Shown here piece by piece: positions 13,781-22,092 of a stretch of 24,846 nucleotides of DNA. A model generated the notes under the pieces. That model did not search any database. It was not told the DNA's origin and worked only from the letters and a program-made list of their open reading frames with translations. Positions within the stretch are counted from its first letter, which is position 1. Each line of letters begins with the position of its first letter. Location: contig UQAX01000040.1 of assembly GCA_900539145.1 (NCBI GenBank), positions 1-24,846 on the forward strand, read 5' to 3'. This DNA is from an uncultured Blautia sp. Its GTDB lineage: Bacteria; Bacillota; Clostridia; Lachnospirales; Lachnospiraceae. Both the position numbers and the translations under genes were made by a program.

Positions 13781-14974
13781 TTATTTTGTCATTTTTAAAA
13801 TCTGGTTTAAAATTTCAAAGGCTGTTTCCTCTTTTGACATTTTTCCGAGTGAAATCTCCTCATTTTCTGTAATCATCGTGACAACATTGGTATTTCCCGC
13901 AAAGCCTGCGCCTTCTACCTTTAAATTATTTGCCACAATCATATCCAGATTTTTCTTTTCCAATTTTTTTCTGGAATTTTCCAGCATATTTTCCGTCTCC
14001 ATGGAAAAACCGCATAGGAATTGTCCCTGCTTTTTATGTTCTCCCAGATAGGCCAAAATATCCTGACTGCGCTTCATTTCCAAAGACAGCTCCCCATCTT
14101 TTTTCTTTACCTTTTCTGCGCTTACATACTTTGGACAATAATCTGCCACGGCTGCTGCTTTGATAATAATATCCTGCTTTGGTGCACGTTTTGTTACTTC
14201 CCGAAACATGTCTTCTGCCGAAATCACCGGTACTACGGTCACAAAGGGCGGTGCAGGAATATTTACAGGTCCGCTTACAAGAGTCACCTCTGCGCCTCGC
14301 TGCATACATACTTTTGCAATGGCATATCCCATTTTTCCTGTGGAATGATTGGTGATATAACGTACAGGATCAATAGACTCCTGCGTAGGTCCTGCTGTTA
14401 CCAGAATTTTCTTTCCTTTTAAGTCTTTTTCGTAAGCACATTCCCGTAAAATATGCTGCAAAAGGAGTTCCGGTTCAGGCATCTTTCCCTGTCCTATATC
14501 TCCGCATGCCAGATATCCGTAAGCGCTCTCTACAATTTCATAGCCATAGTGCTCCAGAACCTTTAAATTGTCCTGCACAATGGGATTTTCGAACATATTG
14601 GTGTTCATTGCCGGCGCAAGGATTTTCTTACATTTGCACGCCATAATGGTAGTGGTAAGCATATCGTCTGCGATGCCGTGAGCCAGCTTTCCAATACAGT
14701 TTGCACTGGCAGGGGCAATCAGTACCACATCTGCTTTCTTTGCCAGAGCCACATGCTCTACATTATACTGAAAATTCCTGTCAAAGGTGTCCACCAGACA
14801 TTTGTTTCCTGTTAAGGTTTCAAAGGTAATGGGATTGATAAAATTCTCCGCATTCTTTGTCATTAACACCTGAACGTCTGCGTGAAGCTTTTTCAGCATA
14901 CTGGCAAGGGAAGCAATTTTGTATGCTGCAATACTTCCTGTAACTGCAAGCACTACACACTTTCCTTTTAACAT
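13781..14974 (-). CDS. coaBC: Bifunctional phosphopantothenoylcysteine decarboxylase/synthase CoaBC
   Basis: This fused 397-residue enzyme joins 4'-phosphopantothenate to cysteine (CoaB, C-terminal) and decarboxylates the product (CoaC, N-terminal), two steps toward coenzyme A. The CoaC flavin domain shows VLAVTGSIAAYK at the start, HGIADDMLTTT, the substrate-loop APAMNTNMFENP and ACGDIGQGKMPEP. The CoaB half follows from KKILVTAGPTQESIDPVR, with NHSTGKMG, KAAAVADYCP and DMIVANN. A longer frame starts at 15004, but AGAGAGG precedes the ATG at 14974 within a clear leader. It heads the coaBC-panT-coaX operon. Confidence 0.96.
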   Translation of the reverse strand: MLKGKCVVLAVTGSIAAYKIASLASMLKKLHADVQVLMTKNAENFINPITFETLTGNKCLVDTFDRNFQYNVEHVALAKKADVVLIAPASANCIGKLAHGIADDMLTTTIMACKCKKILAPAMNTNMFENPIVQDNLKVLEHYGYEIVESAYGYLACGDIGQGKMPEPELLLQHILRECAYEKDLKGKKILVTAGPTQESIDPVRYITNHSTGKMGYAIAKVCMQRGAEVTLVSGPVNIPAPPFVTVVPVISAEDMFREVTKRAPKQDIIIKAAAVADYCPKYVSAEKVKKKDGELSLEMKRSQDILAYLGEHKKQGQFLCGFSMETENMLENSRKKLEKKNLDMIVANNLKVEGAGFAGNTNVVTMITENEEISLGKMSKEETAFEILNQILKMTK

Positions 14975-15002
14975 TGTGTATACCTCTCTTCTTTTTGTGA
15001 AC

Positions 15003-15016
15003 ATCTGATTTCAGAT
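15003..15016. promoter_or_regulatory. Palindrome in coaBC leader
   Basis: ATCTGA-TT-TCAGAT is a perfect 6-bp inverted repeat about 20 bases downstream of the expected start point of coaBC. It could be a repressor site or a short hairpin. Its small size makes chance possible. Confidence 0.4.
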
Positions 15017-15035
15017 TGCTCCATTTCAGCTTCTT

Positions 15036-15064
15036 ATTATATGCAATAACCTGTAAAAAATCAA
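15036..15064 (-). promoter_or_regulatory. coaBC operon promoter
   Basis: On the minus strand TTGATT (15059-15064) and TATAAT (15036-15041) are spaced by 17 bases, placing the start near 15029, with a leader of about 55 bases. Confidence 0.85.
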
Positions 15065-15084
15065 TATGCCATTTTCACTTCCTC

Positions 15085-15113
15085 TTGTCCCTTCTCCTGT
15101 TCTGTGCTATGCT
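15085..15113 (+). promoter_or_regulatory. Promoter of YoaK-type gene
   Basis: TTGTCC (15085-15090) and TATGCT (15108-15113) are spaced by 17 bases with an extended -10 TGC, giving a start near 15120. It lies back to back with the coaBC promoter. Confidence 0.65.
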
Positions 15114-15149
15114 TTTTTCAGAATTTACATTTTTAAAGGAGTATTTTTC

Positions 15150-15821
15150 ATGTCACGTAACAAACAAGTATCAGAGACTCACCTTCTGGGGCTCCTTCTG
15201 GCTGTTGTGGGAGGATTTCTGGATGCCTATACCTATCTTTGCAGAGGTCGTGTCTTTGCTAATGCACAGACCGGAAATATTGTGCTTCTGGGTGTAAACC
15301 TTACAGAACAAAATTGGAACAGAACTTTTTATTATCTGATGCCTATTTTCGCCTTTGTGCTGGGTATTCTAGTATGTGAAATCATACAAACATATTTTAA
15401 ATGGAAAAAGAAACTTCATTGGAGACAGCTTATTGTCCTTATGGAAATTTTCTGTCTGATTATCGCAGGCTTTCTGCCTACTCCTGCCTTGGACACTCCG
15501 GTAAATATTATGATTTCCTTTGTGTGTGCCCTTCAAGTAGAGGCTTTCCGAAAAATGAACGGAAATACTTATGCCACTACCATGTGTACGGGAAATTTAA
15601 GAAGCGCTTCTCAGCAGTTATACTTATATGCAACCACAAAACAGAAGGTTTATCTGCACAATTGCCTTCAATACTATAATGTTATTCTGTTCTTTATTAT
15701 CGGAGCAGGGGCAGGCAGCTTTTTTACCGGTATTTTTCATACAAAAGCCGTATGGCTTTGTGCACTGGGGCTTTTAGCCGCATTTATTGCCATGTTTTTA
15801 AACAGGGAGGAGAGTCTATGA
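15150..15821 (+). CDS. YoaK/DUF1275 family membrane protein
   Basis: A 223-residue integral membrane protein of the YoaK (DUF1275) family, with about six hydrophobic segments. The N-terminal GGFLDAYTYLCRGRVFANAQTGN, read here as GGFLDAYTYL then FANAQTGNIV, is the family hallmark. A further conserved segment is VEAFRKMNGNTYATTMCTGNLR, read as MCTGNLR. Function and substrate are unestablished. A frame runs upstream to 15066 but AAAGGAG sits eight bases before the ATG at 15150, downstream of the promoter. Its stop overlaps the AraC gene start (ATGA), so the pair is translationally coupled. Confidence 0.88.
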   Translation: MSRNKQVSETHLLGLLLAVVGGFLDAYTYLCRGRVFANAQTGNIVLLGVNLTEQNWNRTFYYLMPIFAFVLGILVCEIIQTYFKWKKKLHWRQLIVLMEIFCLIIAGFLPTPALDTPVNIMISFVCALQVEAFRKMNGNTYATTMCTGNLRSASQQLYLYATTKQKVYLHNCLQYYNVILFFIIGAGAGSFFTGIFHTKAVWLCALGLLAAFIAMFLNREESL

Positions 15822-16645
15822 GCCACGCAGATACACAATTAAAAGAGCAAAAAGACCACGGAACCTCTCTTTTTCCCTGTGCCTTATACGAGGTCTGTGA
15901 GGAAAAAAACTGGTCCGGCGTGCCCCATCACTGGCATGATGAAATGGAAATCCTCTACTTTTCTAAGGGCAGCTATACTCTTTTTGTCAATATGGAACAG
16001 TTTCAGATTGAGGAAAAATGCTTTTATTTCATTTATCCAGGCGAGCTCCATGCCATTGTTCCCCATTCGGACAGTACGGAGTCTGCCCTTGTGTTTCATC
16101 CAAGCCTTTTGGGCTTTGAATATAAGCTGTTTCCTCAATGTCTGAAGCCCTCCAATCCTGCTTTTTCCCCTTTTGAAAAAGAATATCGGAAGGTTTTCCA
16201 CATTTTCCATCAGTTTCCTGAGGAAAATCTATCTGCCCGCCTTTTTATACAAGGGGGGATTTTCAAAATGGCCGGTATTCTATCCACTTTTCCCTCTTTA
16301 CTTCAAGCAGAACGTAAAACGGACATGCGGATAGAAACCATTAAAACGGCACTGGATTTTCTCCATAGTCATTATCAGGAAAAGCTCTATATTCGGGATT
16401 TAGCTCTGCAAGTCAACATGAATGAACAATATTTCTGCCGTTTTTTCAAAAAGGTGCTGGGAAAATCCCCCATTACCTATCTAAACGAATACCGCATTAA
16501 ACAGGCTTGCATCCTGCTGCAAACCACGGACCTTCCCATTATGGAGGTTGGCATGGACTGCGGTTTCTTTCATCTTGGAAATTTCATGAAAGAATTTAAA
16601 AAATATACAGAGACTACGCCTTTACAGTACCGCAAAAAGTCATAA
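15818..16645 (+). CDS. AraC-family transcriptional regulator
   Basis: This 275-residue regulator has an N-terminal cupin-like sensor domain, with the HHWHDEMEILYFSKG start common to sugar-responsive AraC proteins, and a C-terminal domain with two helix-turn-helix motifs. The latter is recognised by LYIRDLALQVNMNEQYFCRF and the second signature GFFHLGNFMKEFKKYTETTP. Its ATG is the overlapping ATGA at the end of the YoaK gene, with GGGAGGAG upstream. It lies directly before a GH13 glucosidase gene, so control of that gene is plausible but not shown. A ligand is not identifiable from sequence. Confidence 0.9.
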   Translation: MSHADTQLKEQKDHGTSLFPCALYEVCEEKNWSGVPHHWHDEMEILYFSKGSYTLFVNMEQFQIEEKCFYFIYPGELHAIVPHSDSTESALVFHPSLLGFEYKLFPQCLKPSNPAFSPFEKEYRKVFHIFHQFPEENLSARLFIQGGIFKMAGILSTFPSLLQAERKTDMRIETIKTALDFLHSHYQEKLYIRDLALQVNMNEQYFCRFFKKVLGKSPITYLNEYRIKQACILLQTTDLPIMEVGMDCGFFHLGNFMKEFKKYTETTPLQYRKKS

Positions 16646-16662
16646 TAACGCAGTTTTTAATC

Positions 16663-16701
16663 AAATATTCGCAAGATATTTTTAAATTTGTTCATTATAA
16701 T
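16663..16701 (+). promoter_or_regulatory. Possible GH13 gene promoter with dyad
   Basis: A perfect TATAAT lies at 16696-16701 but no convincing -35 is found 17 bases upstream; instead the inverted repeat AAATAT-N7-ATATTT occupies 16663-16681. A weak -35 with a dyad over it would fit an activator such as the AraC protein upstream. This is a tentative reading. Confidence 0.4.
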
Positions 16702-16738
16702 AGAATCTACATTTAAAATACACTTAGGAGGTTTGATT

Positions 16739-18409
16739 ATGGAAAGAAAATGGTGGCATGACAAGGTTGCCTATCAAATTTACCCAAAAAGCTTTTATGA
16801 CTCAAACGGAGACGGTATCGGCGACTTACAGGGAATTATTCAAAAGTTAGATTATTTAAAAGCTTTAGGCATTGATATTCTGTGGATTTCTCCTGTCTAT
16901 CCCTCTCCTTTTGCAGACCAAGGGTACGACATTTCAGATTATTATAATATCGACCCTGCTTTTGGCACATTAGAAGATATGGAACAACTGATTAGCGAAG
17001 CAAAAAAACGGGAAATGTATATTCTCATGGATTTGGTGGTAAATCACTGCTCGGATGAGCATGAATGGTTTGAAAAAGCCTGTGAAGACCCAGACGGAGA
17101 GTACGGAAATTTCTTTTATATCGAAGATAGAAAAGAGGGAGAAACGCCCTGCAACTGGCGAAGTTATTTCGGCGGTTCTGTATGGGAACCTCTGCCGAAA
17201 AATCCTGATAAGCAATATATGCACGTATTTCACAAAAAGCAGCCGGACTTGAATTGGGAAAATCCCAAAGTAAGAGAAGAAATTTTTAAGAATATAAACT
17301 GGTGGCTGGACAAGGGGCTGGGCGGTTTCCGTATTGACGCCATTATCAACATTAAGAAAAAACTGCCTTATAAAAATTATCCCTCTGACCGTGAGGACGG
17401 CTTATGTGACCTTGCCCTTATGCTGGCTGACGCAGAGGGCGTGGGAGACTTCTTAAAAGAAATGCACGAAAAGACCTTTAAGCTTCATGACTCCTTTGCA
17501 GTGGGAGAGGTATTTAATGCAAAAGAAGACGAACTGCCTGCTTTTATCGGAGATGACGGCTATTTTTCTTCTATTTTTGATTTCTCCACTACTTCCTGTG
17601 GAAAAAGTGACAAGGGCTGGTACGACTGCCGCCGTATCACTCCCGATGAATATAAGGAATGTTATTTTCAATCACAGGAAAAAATCGGCGATATGGGATT
17701 TTATTCCAATATTATTGAAAATCATGACGAGCCCAGAGGGGTGAGCTATTATCTGCCTGAAGACGGTCTTTGCTTAGAGGGAAAGAAAATGCTGGCTGTC
17801 CTTTATTTCTTTATGCGAGGTCTGCCTTTTATCTATCAGGGACAGGAAATCGGTATGGAAAATCTGGGTGTTCTTCCTTTGGAGCAAATTGACGATATCA
17901 GCGCCCTTGACCAGTATCAGGTGTGTGTGGATGCAGGCTGCACCTCAGAGGAAGCTTTGAAAATCGTTTCTATTTATAACCGTGACAACGCCAGAACTCC
18001 GGTTCAATGGGACAGCTCTCCCAATGCCGGATTTACAACAGGCACTCCATGGCTTATGGTAAATCCTAATTACAGAGAAATCAACGTAGCAACTCAGGAG
18101 CAGGATGAAAACTCTCTCCTTTCCTTTTATAAGCAAATGATTAACCTTCGTAAAAATCAGGACTACAAAGAAACCCTTGTGTATGGGGACGTTATTCCTT
18201 TTGAAAGGGAGCGTCACAACCTTATGTCATACCACAGAAAAGGAGAAAAGGATTTGCTGATTATCGGCAATTTCCAAAAAGAGCCACAGACAGTTACTCT
18301 CCCTTCTTCTGTAAAAAGGGTTCTGTTAAATAACTATCCTTCCCTTTCAAAGAAAGGGGATACCTTGCAGTTGTCTTCTTATCAGGCAGTTGTGCTGGAG
18401 CTTGACTAA
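16739..18409 (+). CDS. GH13 alpha-glucosidase (oligo-1,6-glucosidase type)
   Basis: This 556-residue cytosolic enzyme belongs to glycoside hydrolase family 13, most like subfamily 31 (oligo-1,6-glucosidase and related alpha-glucosidases), and would split glucose from short alpha-linked oligosaccharides. Conserved regions are complete: the N-terminal WWHDKVAYQIYPKSFYDSNG, DLVVNHCSD (98-106), GFRIDAIINI with nucleophile D200, VGEVFN with acid/base E257, and IENHDEPR with D330. There is no signal peptide. The residue after D200 is Ala rather than the Val usual in alpha-1,6-specific members, so exact bond preference is open; trehalose-6-phosphate hydrolase is an alternative. A TAGGAGG site sets the start at 16739. 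Confidence 0.88.
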   Translation: MERKWWHDKVAYQIYPKSFYDSNGDGIGDLQGIIQKLDYLKALGIDILWISPVYPSPFADQGYDISDYYNIDPAFGTLEDMEQLISEAKKREMYILMDLVVNHCSDEHEWFEKACEDPDGEYGNFFYIEDRKEGETPCNWRSYFGGSVWEPLPKNPDKQYMHVFHKKQPDLNWENPKVREEIFKNINWWLDKGLGGFRIDAIINIKKKLPYKNYPSDREDGLCDLALMLADAEGVGDFLKEMHEKTFKLHDSFAVGEVFNAKEDELPAFIGDDGYFSSIFDFSTTSCGKSDKGWYDCRRITPDEYKECYFQSQEKIGDMGFYSNIIENHDEPRGVSYYLPEDGLCLEGKKMLAVLYFFMRGLPFIYQGQEIGMENLGVLPLEQIDDISALDQYQVCVDAGCTSEEALKIVSIYNRDNARTPVQWDSSPNAGFTTGTPWLMVNPNYREINVATQEQDENSLLSFYKQMINLRKNQDYKETLVYGDVIPFERERHNLMSYHRKGEKDLLIIGNFQKEPQTVTLPSSVKRVLLNNYPSLSKKGDTLQLSSYQAVVLELD

Positions 18410-18412
18410 ACC

Positions 18413-18441
18413 TTCACCCTTCTGTCTTCGGCGCATATACT
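18413..18441 (+). promoter_or_regulatory. Possible feoAB promoter
   Basis: TTCACC (18413-18418) and TATACT (18436-18441) are spaced by 17 bases just after the glucosidase stop. Only a short leader would remain. No clear Fur box was seen. Confidence 0.4.
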
Positions 18442-18464
18442 GATTACAAAAAGGAGTTTTCAGC

Positions 18465-18740
18465 ATGACTTACATTCCTCTGTGGCAGCTAAAAGAGGGA
18501 CAGTATGGCATTATTCGAGGCATCACCTGTCCCAAAGAGCAGACGCCTGAAAAGCAGGCGATTTTACAGAGGTTTCTGGATTTGGGGTTTTGTGAAGAAA
18601 CGCCGGTACAATGTATCAACACCGGCATTTTTCACAATCCCCATGCCTATAAAATCAGGGGCAGCGTTATGGCTATTCGAAATGAAGACGCTGCTTTCAT
18701 CCTTGTAGAACCTCTTGCTGAAAGTTGTAAGATTTCATGA
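18465..18740 (+). CDS. feoA: Ferrous iron transport protein FeoA
   Basis: FeoA is a small SH3-like cytosolic protein that supports FeoB in ferrous iron import. The 91-residue product has the family pattern of L-x-x-L-x-x-G at the start (LWQLKEGQYGIIRGI), LQRFLDLGFCEETPVQ in the middle and a final YKIRGSVMAIRNEDAAFILV. It carries a short insertion (KEQTPEKQ) after the first strands. AAAAAGGAG precedes the ATG, and its stop overlaps the FeoB start (ATGA), so the two are coupled. No FeoC gene follows. Confidence 0.88.
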   Translation: MTYIPLWQLKEGQYGIIRGITCPKEQTPEKQAILQRFLDLGFCEETPVQCINTGIFHNPHAYKIRGSVMAIRNEDAAFILVEPLAESCKIS

Positions 18741-20581
18741 CATCTACCTTTACCATTGCACTTGCGGGAAATCCAAATGTAGGAAAAAGTACCATTTTTA
18801 ATGCACTGACAGGTATGCACCAGCATACGGGAAACTGGGCGGGAAAAACAGTAGATTTGGCAAAAGGAAACTGCGCTTTGGGAAATCAAGTCTGTACCTT
18901 TGTGGATTTGCCCGGCTGCTATTCTCTTGCCGCCTGTTCCAAGGAAGAAGAAATTGCCAGAGATTTCATTGAAAACGCTCACCCTGATTTAGTTGTTCTG
19001 GTATGTGACGCAGTGTGTCTGGAGCGTCACCTTCAGCTCCTTGTGCAAATTCTTTCGATTACGCCAAAAGTTCTGCTCTGTGTCAATCTAATGGACCAAG
19101 CCAAGAAAAAGGGAATTGATATCTCCTGTTCTGCCTTAGAAAAGGAATTACATATTCCTGTCATTGGCATTACCGCACACAGACGCTCCGATATAAAGCA
19201 ATTAAAAGCTTGCATTTTCGCCTCCTTAAATAACCACCTTCTTTCTCCTGAAAATACAAATTCCAAAAAGATATCTGCCTGCTCTTTGCCTAACCCACGA
19301 GCCTGTGCACAGGAAGCCACACGACTTTACCACATTGCCCTGCAAGCTGCTCCTAAATCCCGTGTCAATAAAGACCAGTTTCTTGATAAGCTTTTCACGG
19401 GAAAATTTACGGGAATTGCTTGTATGCTTTGCTTTCTTTTGCTGATTTTCTGGATTACGCTTACAGGAGCAAACTATGTTTCTCAGATACTCCATGATAT
19501 ACTTTTTTCCTTTGAGCCTGTTTTTTTCCGCTTTTTACAGGGTTTTCTTCCTGCAAAGCTCTGTCATCTGCTGACCTTTGGCTTTTATCGGGTAACTGCG
19601 TGGGTGGTAAGCGTAATGCTGCCTCCTATGGCAATCTTTTTCCCGCTTTTTACTCTATTGGAGGATTTCGGTTATCTGCCCCGTGTCGCCTTTAATCTGG
19701 ACTGCTGTTTTGCCAAATGCAAAGCATGCGGAAAGCAGGCGCTTACTATGATTATGGGCTTTGGCTGCAACGCTGCCGGAGTAACAGGATGTCGTATTAT
19801 CGACTCTCCCAGAGAACGCTTGATTGCCATTTTAACCAATTCCTTTGTTCCCTGTAACGGACGCTTTCCCGCTATTCTGGCTATCCTCACTATTTTCTTT
19901 GCAGGAAGCGCAAAAAACCTTGAACTGGCAGTTTTGCTCACACTTGTTATTCTGTTTGGTGTGTTTATGACCTTTGTTTCCTCATGGCTGTTATCCAAAA
20001 CAGTCCTAAAGGGCGTTCCTTCCTCCTTTACGCTGGAACTGCCTCCTTATCGGAAACCGCAGATTGCCTCCGTTCTGGTACATTCTGTGATAAACCGCAC
20101 CTGTCGTGTTTTACTGCGTGCCGTTATGGCGGCAGCTCCTGCGGGTATCCTGATTTGGCTTATGGCAAATGTCAGCATTGGTACGGACAGCATTTTAAAT
20201 CTGGTATCAGATTTTTTAAATCCCTTTGCCCAGCTTTTAGGCTTAGACGGAAGTATCCTTCTTGCCTTTCTTCTAGGGCTTCCTGCTAATGAAATTGTTA
20301 TTCCTGTGCTGATTATGGCTTATACTGCTCAGTCCTCCCTTACAGATTTTGAAAGTCTGTCAAGCCTTCATGCACTGCTTGTGAGGCAGGACTGGACAAT
20401 TTCCACTGCCGTTTCCATGCTGATTTTGTGTGTTCTTCACTGGCCTTGTGCCACTACCCTTTTAACCATAAAAAAAGAAACCCACAGTTTAAAATGGACA
20501 GCGCTTGCCTTTCTCTTGCCTACCTGTATAGGGTTTCTCTTATGTTTTCTTATAACCTGCGTTTTTCGCATATTTTTGTAA
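18737..20581 (+). CDS. feoB: Ferrous iron transporter FeoB
   Basis: FeoB imports Fe2+ across the inner membrane using a cytosolic GTPase domain. The 614-residue protein has G1 GNPNVGKST (11-19), G3 DLPG (57-60) and G4 NLMD (117-120) in its N-terminal G domain, then a short linker and about nine to ten membrane segments. The gate motifs MIMGFGCNAAGVTGCRIIDS and NSFVPCNGRFPAI are clear. At 614 residues it is a little shorter than many FeoB proteins (650-770), mostly because of a compact linker. It follows feoA with a 4-base overlap. Manganese or other metal use cannot be excluded. Confidence 0.95.
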   Translation: MTSTFTIALAGNPNVGKSTIFNALTGMHQHTGNWAGKTVDLAKGNCALGNQVCTFVDLPGCYSLAACSKEEEIARDFIENAHPDLVVLVCDAVCLERHLQLLVQILSITPKVLLCVNLMDQAKKKGIDISCSALEKELHIPVIGITAHRRSDIKQLKACIFASLNNHLLSPENTNSKKISACSLPNPRACAQEATRLYHIALQAAPKSRVNKDQFLDKLFTGKFTGIACMLCFLLLIFWITLTGANYVSQILHDILFSFEPVFFRFLQGFLPAKLCHLLTFGFYRVTAWVVSVMLPPMAIFFPLFTLLEDFGYLPRVAFNLDCCFAKCKACGKQALTMIMGFGCNAAGVTGCRIIDSPRERLIAILTNSFVPCNGRFPAILAILTIFFAGSAKNLELAVLLTLVILFGVFMTFVSSWLLSKTVLKGVPSSFTLELPPYRKPQIASVLVHSVINRTCRVLLRAVMAAAPAGILIWLMANVSIGTDSILNLVSDFLNPFAQLLGLDGSILLAFLLGLPANEIVIPVLIMAYTAQSSLTDFESLSSLHALLVRQDWTISTAVSMLILCVLHWPCATTLLTIKKETHSLKWTALAFLLPTCIGFLLCFLITCVFRIFL

Positions 20582-20589
20582 CTTGTTGA

Positions 20590-20637
20590 GGCTGTCGCTT
20601 TAAGCATTATCCCCGGATATATCTTAATTCAACAGCC
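20590..20637. repeat. Hairpin repeat between convergent feoB and gntR genes
   Basis: GGCTGT (20590-20595) and TTAAG (20600-20604) pair with CTTAA (20623-20627) and ACAGCC (20632-20637), separated by a small internal loop. Sequence matches the hairpins at 872-946 and 12251-12296 in arms and loop. It lies where both convergent genes should terminate, but no strong T-run follows in either direction. Confidence 0.6.
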
Positions 20638-20661
20638 CCATACCTTTTATAAACAGCTTTT

Positions 20662-21381
20662 CTATTGAACTTTCACACCTTTATATTTCTCTGCCAACAT
20701 CTGCAAATTTCTGTCAATGATATTATAATGCTCTCGAATGCGTTCAATGCCTTCCGATACGTCCTTTTTCCTCAAGTTTTCATAAACATTTCTGTGAAGA
20801 CATACCAGACGTTCTTTATCTTCATCCGTCACATACTTTGACATTTCGCTGATAAAGATTTCAAATACTCCTGACAGAGCTTCATTTAAAAGCTCCAACA
20901 GATGATTATCGGACATCAGCACAATCTGGTCATGGAATTTTTTATCCAGCTTGGCTCTTTCTTCTCCTCTTACCAGCTCCATTTCGTCTAAAATTTCGGA
21001 AAGACAATCTAAGTCTTCCTCTTTTGCGCTTTTTACAGCCAGAAGGTATGCTCCGATTTCAATAAATCTGCGTAATTGGCTGATTTCAATATAATTGGTC
21101 TGTTCCATAGACAACAGCATAGAAAACACGCCGCTTAAGCTTTCTCCTATATGATTAACCAAAAAATTGCCCTGTCCCTGACGACTTTCGATAATCCCCA
21201 TGTTTTCCATAGTTCTTAGCGCCTCACGTATGGAATTTCTACTAAATCCCAGCGTTGCCATCAATTCTCTTTCTGACGGAATTTTACTTCCGAAAGAGAT
21301 TTCTTTTGTTGTTGCAAGATTGGTAATGTGCTCGATTACCTGATGATAAACCTTTTCATTTTCACTTGTTTTTCTTTCCAT
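20662..21381 (-). CDS. FCD-domain GntR-family regulator
   Basis: This 239-residue DNA-binding protein has an N-terminal winged helix with the GntR signature GSKIPSERELMATLGFSRNS, then VREALRTMENMGIIESRQGQ-like residues (here IREALRTMEN and GIIESRQGQG), and a C-terminal all-helical FCD domain. The metal-ligand residues of that domain are visible (DKKFHDQ, then LHRNVYENL and REHYN). FCD proteins often sense lactate, pyruvate or other small carboxylates. It lies at the end of the lrgA-lrgB unit with an 18-base gap. A GTG start at 21393 is in frame but GAGG precedes the ATG at 21381. An FCD-type operator sits beside the operon promoter. Confidence 0.9.
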   Translation of the reverse strand: MERKTSENEKVYHQVIEHITNLATTKEISFGSKIPSERELMATLGFSRNSIREALRTMENMGIIESRQGQGNFLVNHIGESLSGVFSMLLSMEQTNYIEISQLRRFIEIGAYLLAVKSAKEEDLDCLSEILDEMELVRGEERAKLDKKFHDQIVLMSDNHLLELLNEALSGVFEIFISEMSKYVTDEDKERLVCLHRNVYENLRKKDVSEGIERIREHYNIIDRNLQMLAEKYKGVKVQ

Positions 21382-21399
21382 TTCCTTCCTCACTCCGGC

Positions 21400-22092
21400 T
21401 TACATAAATCCGGCAAACACAGATGCTCCGATTACGGTTAAAAGCCCTGCAACCGCAATGGCAAGGCTGCTCATAGCTCCTTCTATCTGTCCCATTTCCA
21501 TTGCTTTTGCTGTTCCGATGGCATGAGACGCAGTTCCCAAAGCCAGTCCCTTTGCAATAGGCTCATGAATTTTAAACACTTTACAGATAAATTCTGCAAT
21601 CACGTTTCCTAAAATACCGGTAATAACAATCACTGCCACCGTAATGGTAACAAGACCTCCCAGTTCCTCTGAAACCCCCATTCCAATGGCTGTTGTAATG
21701 GATTTTGGAAGCAAGGTCACATACTGCTGATGGTTTAAATCGAACAGCTTTGCCAACGCCAAAACGCTGACCAGACTTGCCAGAACACCGGACAGAATAC
21801 CCACTGCCACTGCCATAAAGTTCTTCTTTAAAAGAGATAACTGCTCATAAAGAGGAACTGCCAGACAGACCGTTGCCGGTGTAAGCAGATAACTGATGTA
21901 TTTTGCACCCTCGTTGTATTCCTTATAATCAATGCGGAAAATCAGCAAAAATCCAATGACACAGATTGTTCCGATAAGAAGCGGATTTAAAATTGCCAGC
22001 TTAAATTTCTTTTTCATCAGCAAGCCGATTTCGTAGGCTGCAAGGCTTAATACCGCCCCAAAAATAATAGACTCACTCAGAAACTCTTTCAT
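21400..22092 (-). CDS. lrgB: LrgB/CidB family membrane protein
   Basis: This 230-residue integral membrane protein belongs to the LrgB family. Conserved segments include LLPKSITTAIGMGVSEELGG, read as KSITTAIGMG, and GLALGTASHAIGTAKAMEMG. Together with LrgA, members form transporters or holin-like complexes: murein hydrolase regulation in Staphylococcus, pyruvate uptake (PftAB) in Bacillus subtilis, and glycolate/glycerate export in plastids (PLGG1). Which applies here is not decided by the sequence, but the co-transcribed FCD regulator favours small-carboxylate transport. It overlaps the end of lrgA by 20 bases. Confidence 0.93.
   Translation of the reverse strand: MKEFLSESIIFGAVLSLAAYEIGLLMKKKFKLAILNPLLIGTICVIGFLLIFRIDYKEYNEGAKYISYLLTPATVCLAVPLYEQLSLLKKNFMAVAVGILSGVLASLVSVLALAKLFDLNHQQYVTLLPKSITTAIGMGVSEELGGLVTITVAVIVITGILGNVIAEFICKVFKIHEPIAKGLALGTASHAIGTAKAMEMGQIEGAMSSLAIAVAGLLTVIGASVFAGFM

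Noticed and set aside
18410..18464. Fur box before feoA
   Set aside because: No GATAATGATAATCATTATC-like dyad is present in the short gap; only a modest promoter is visible.
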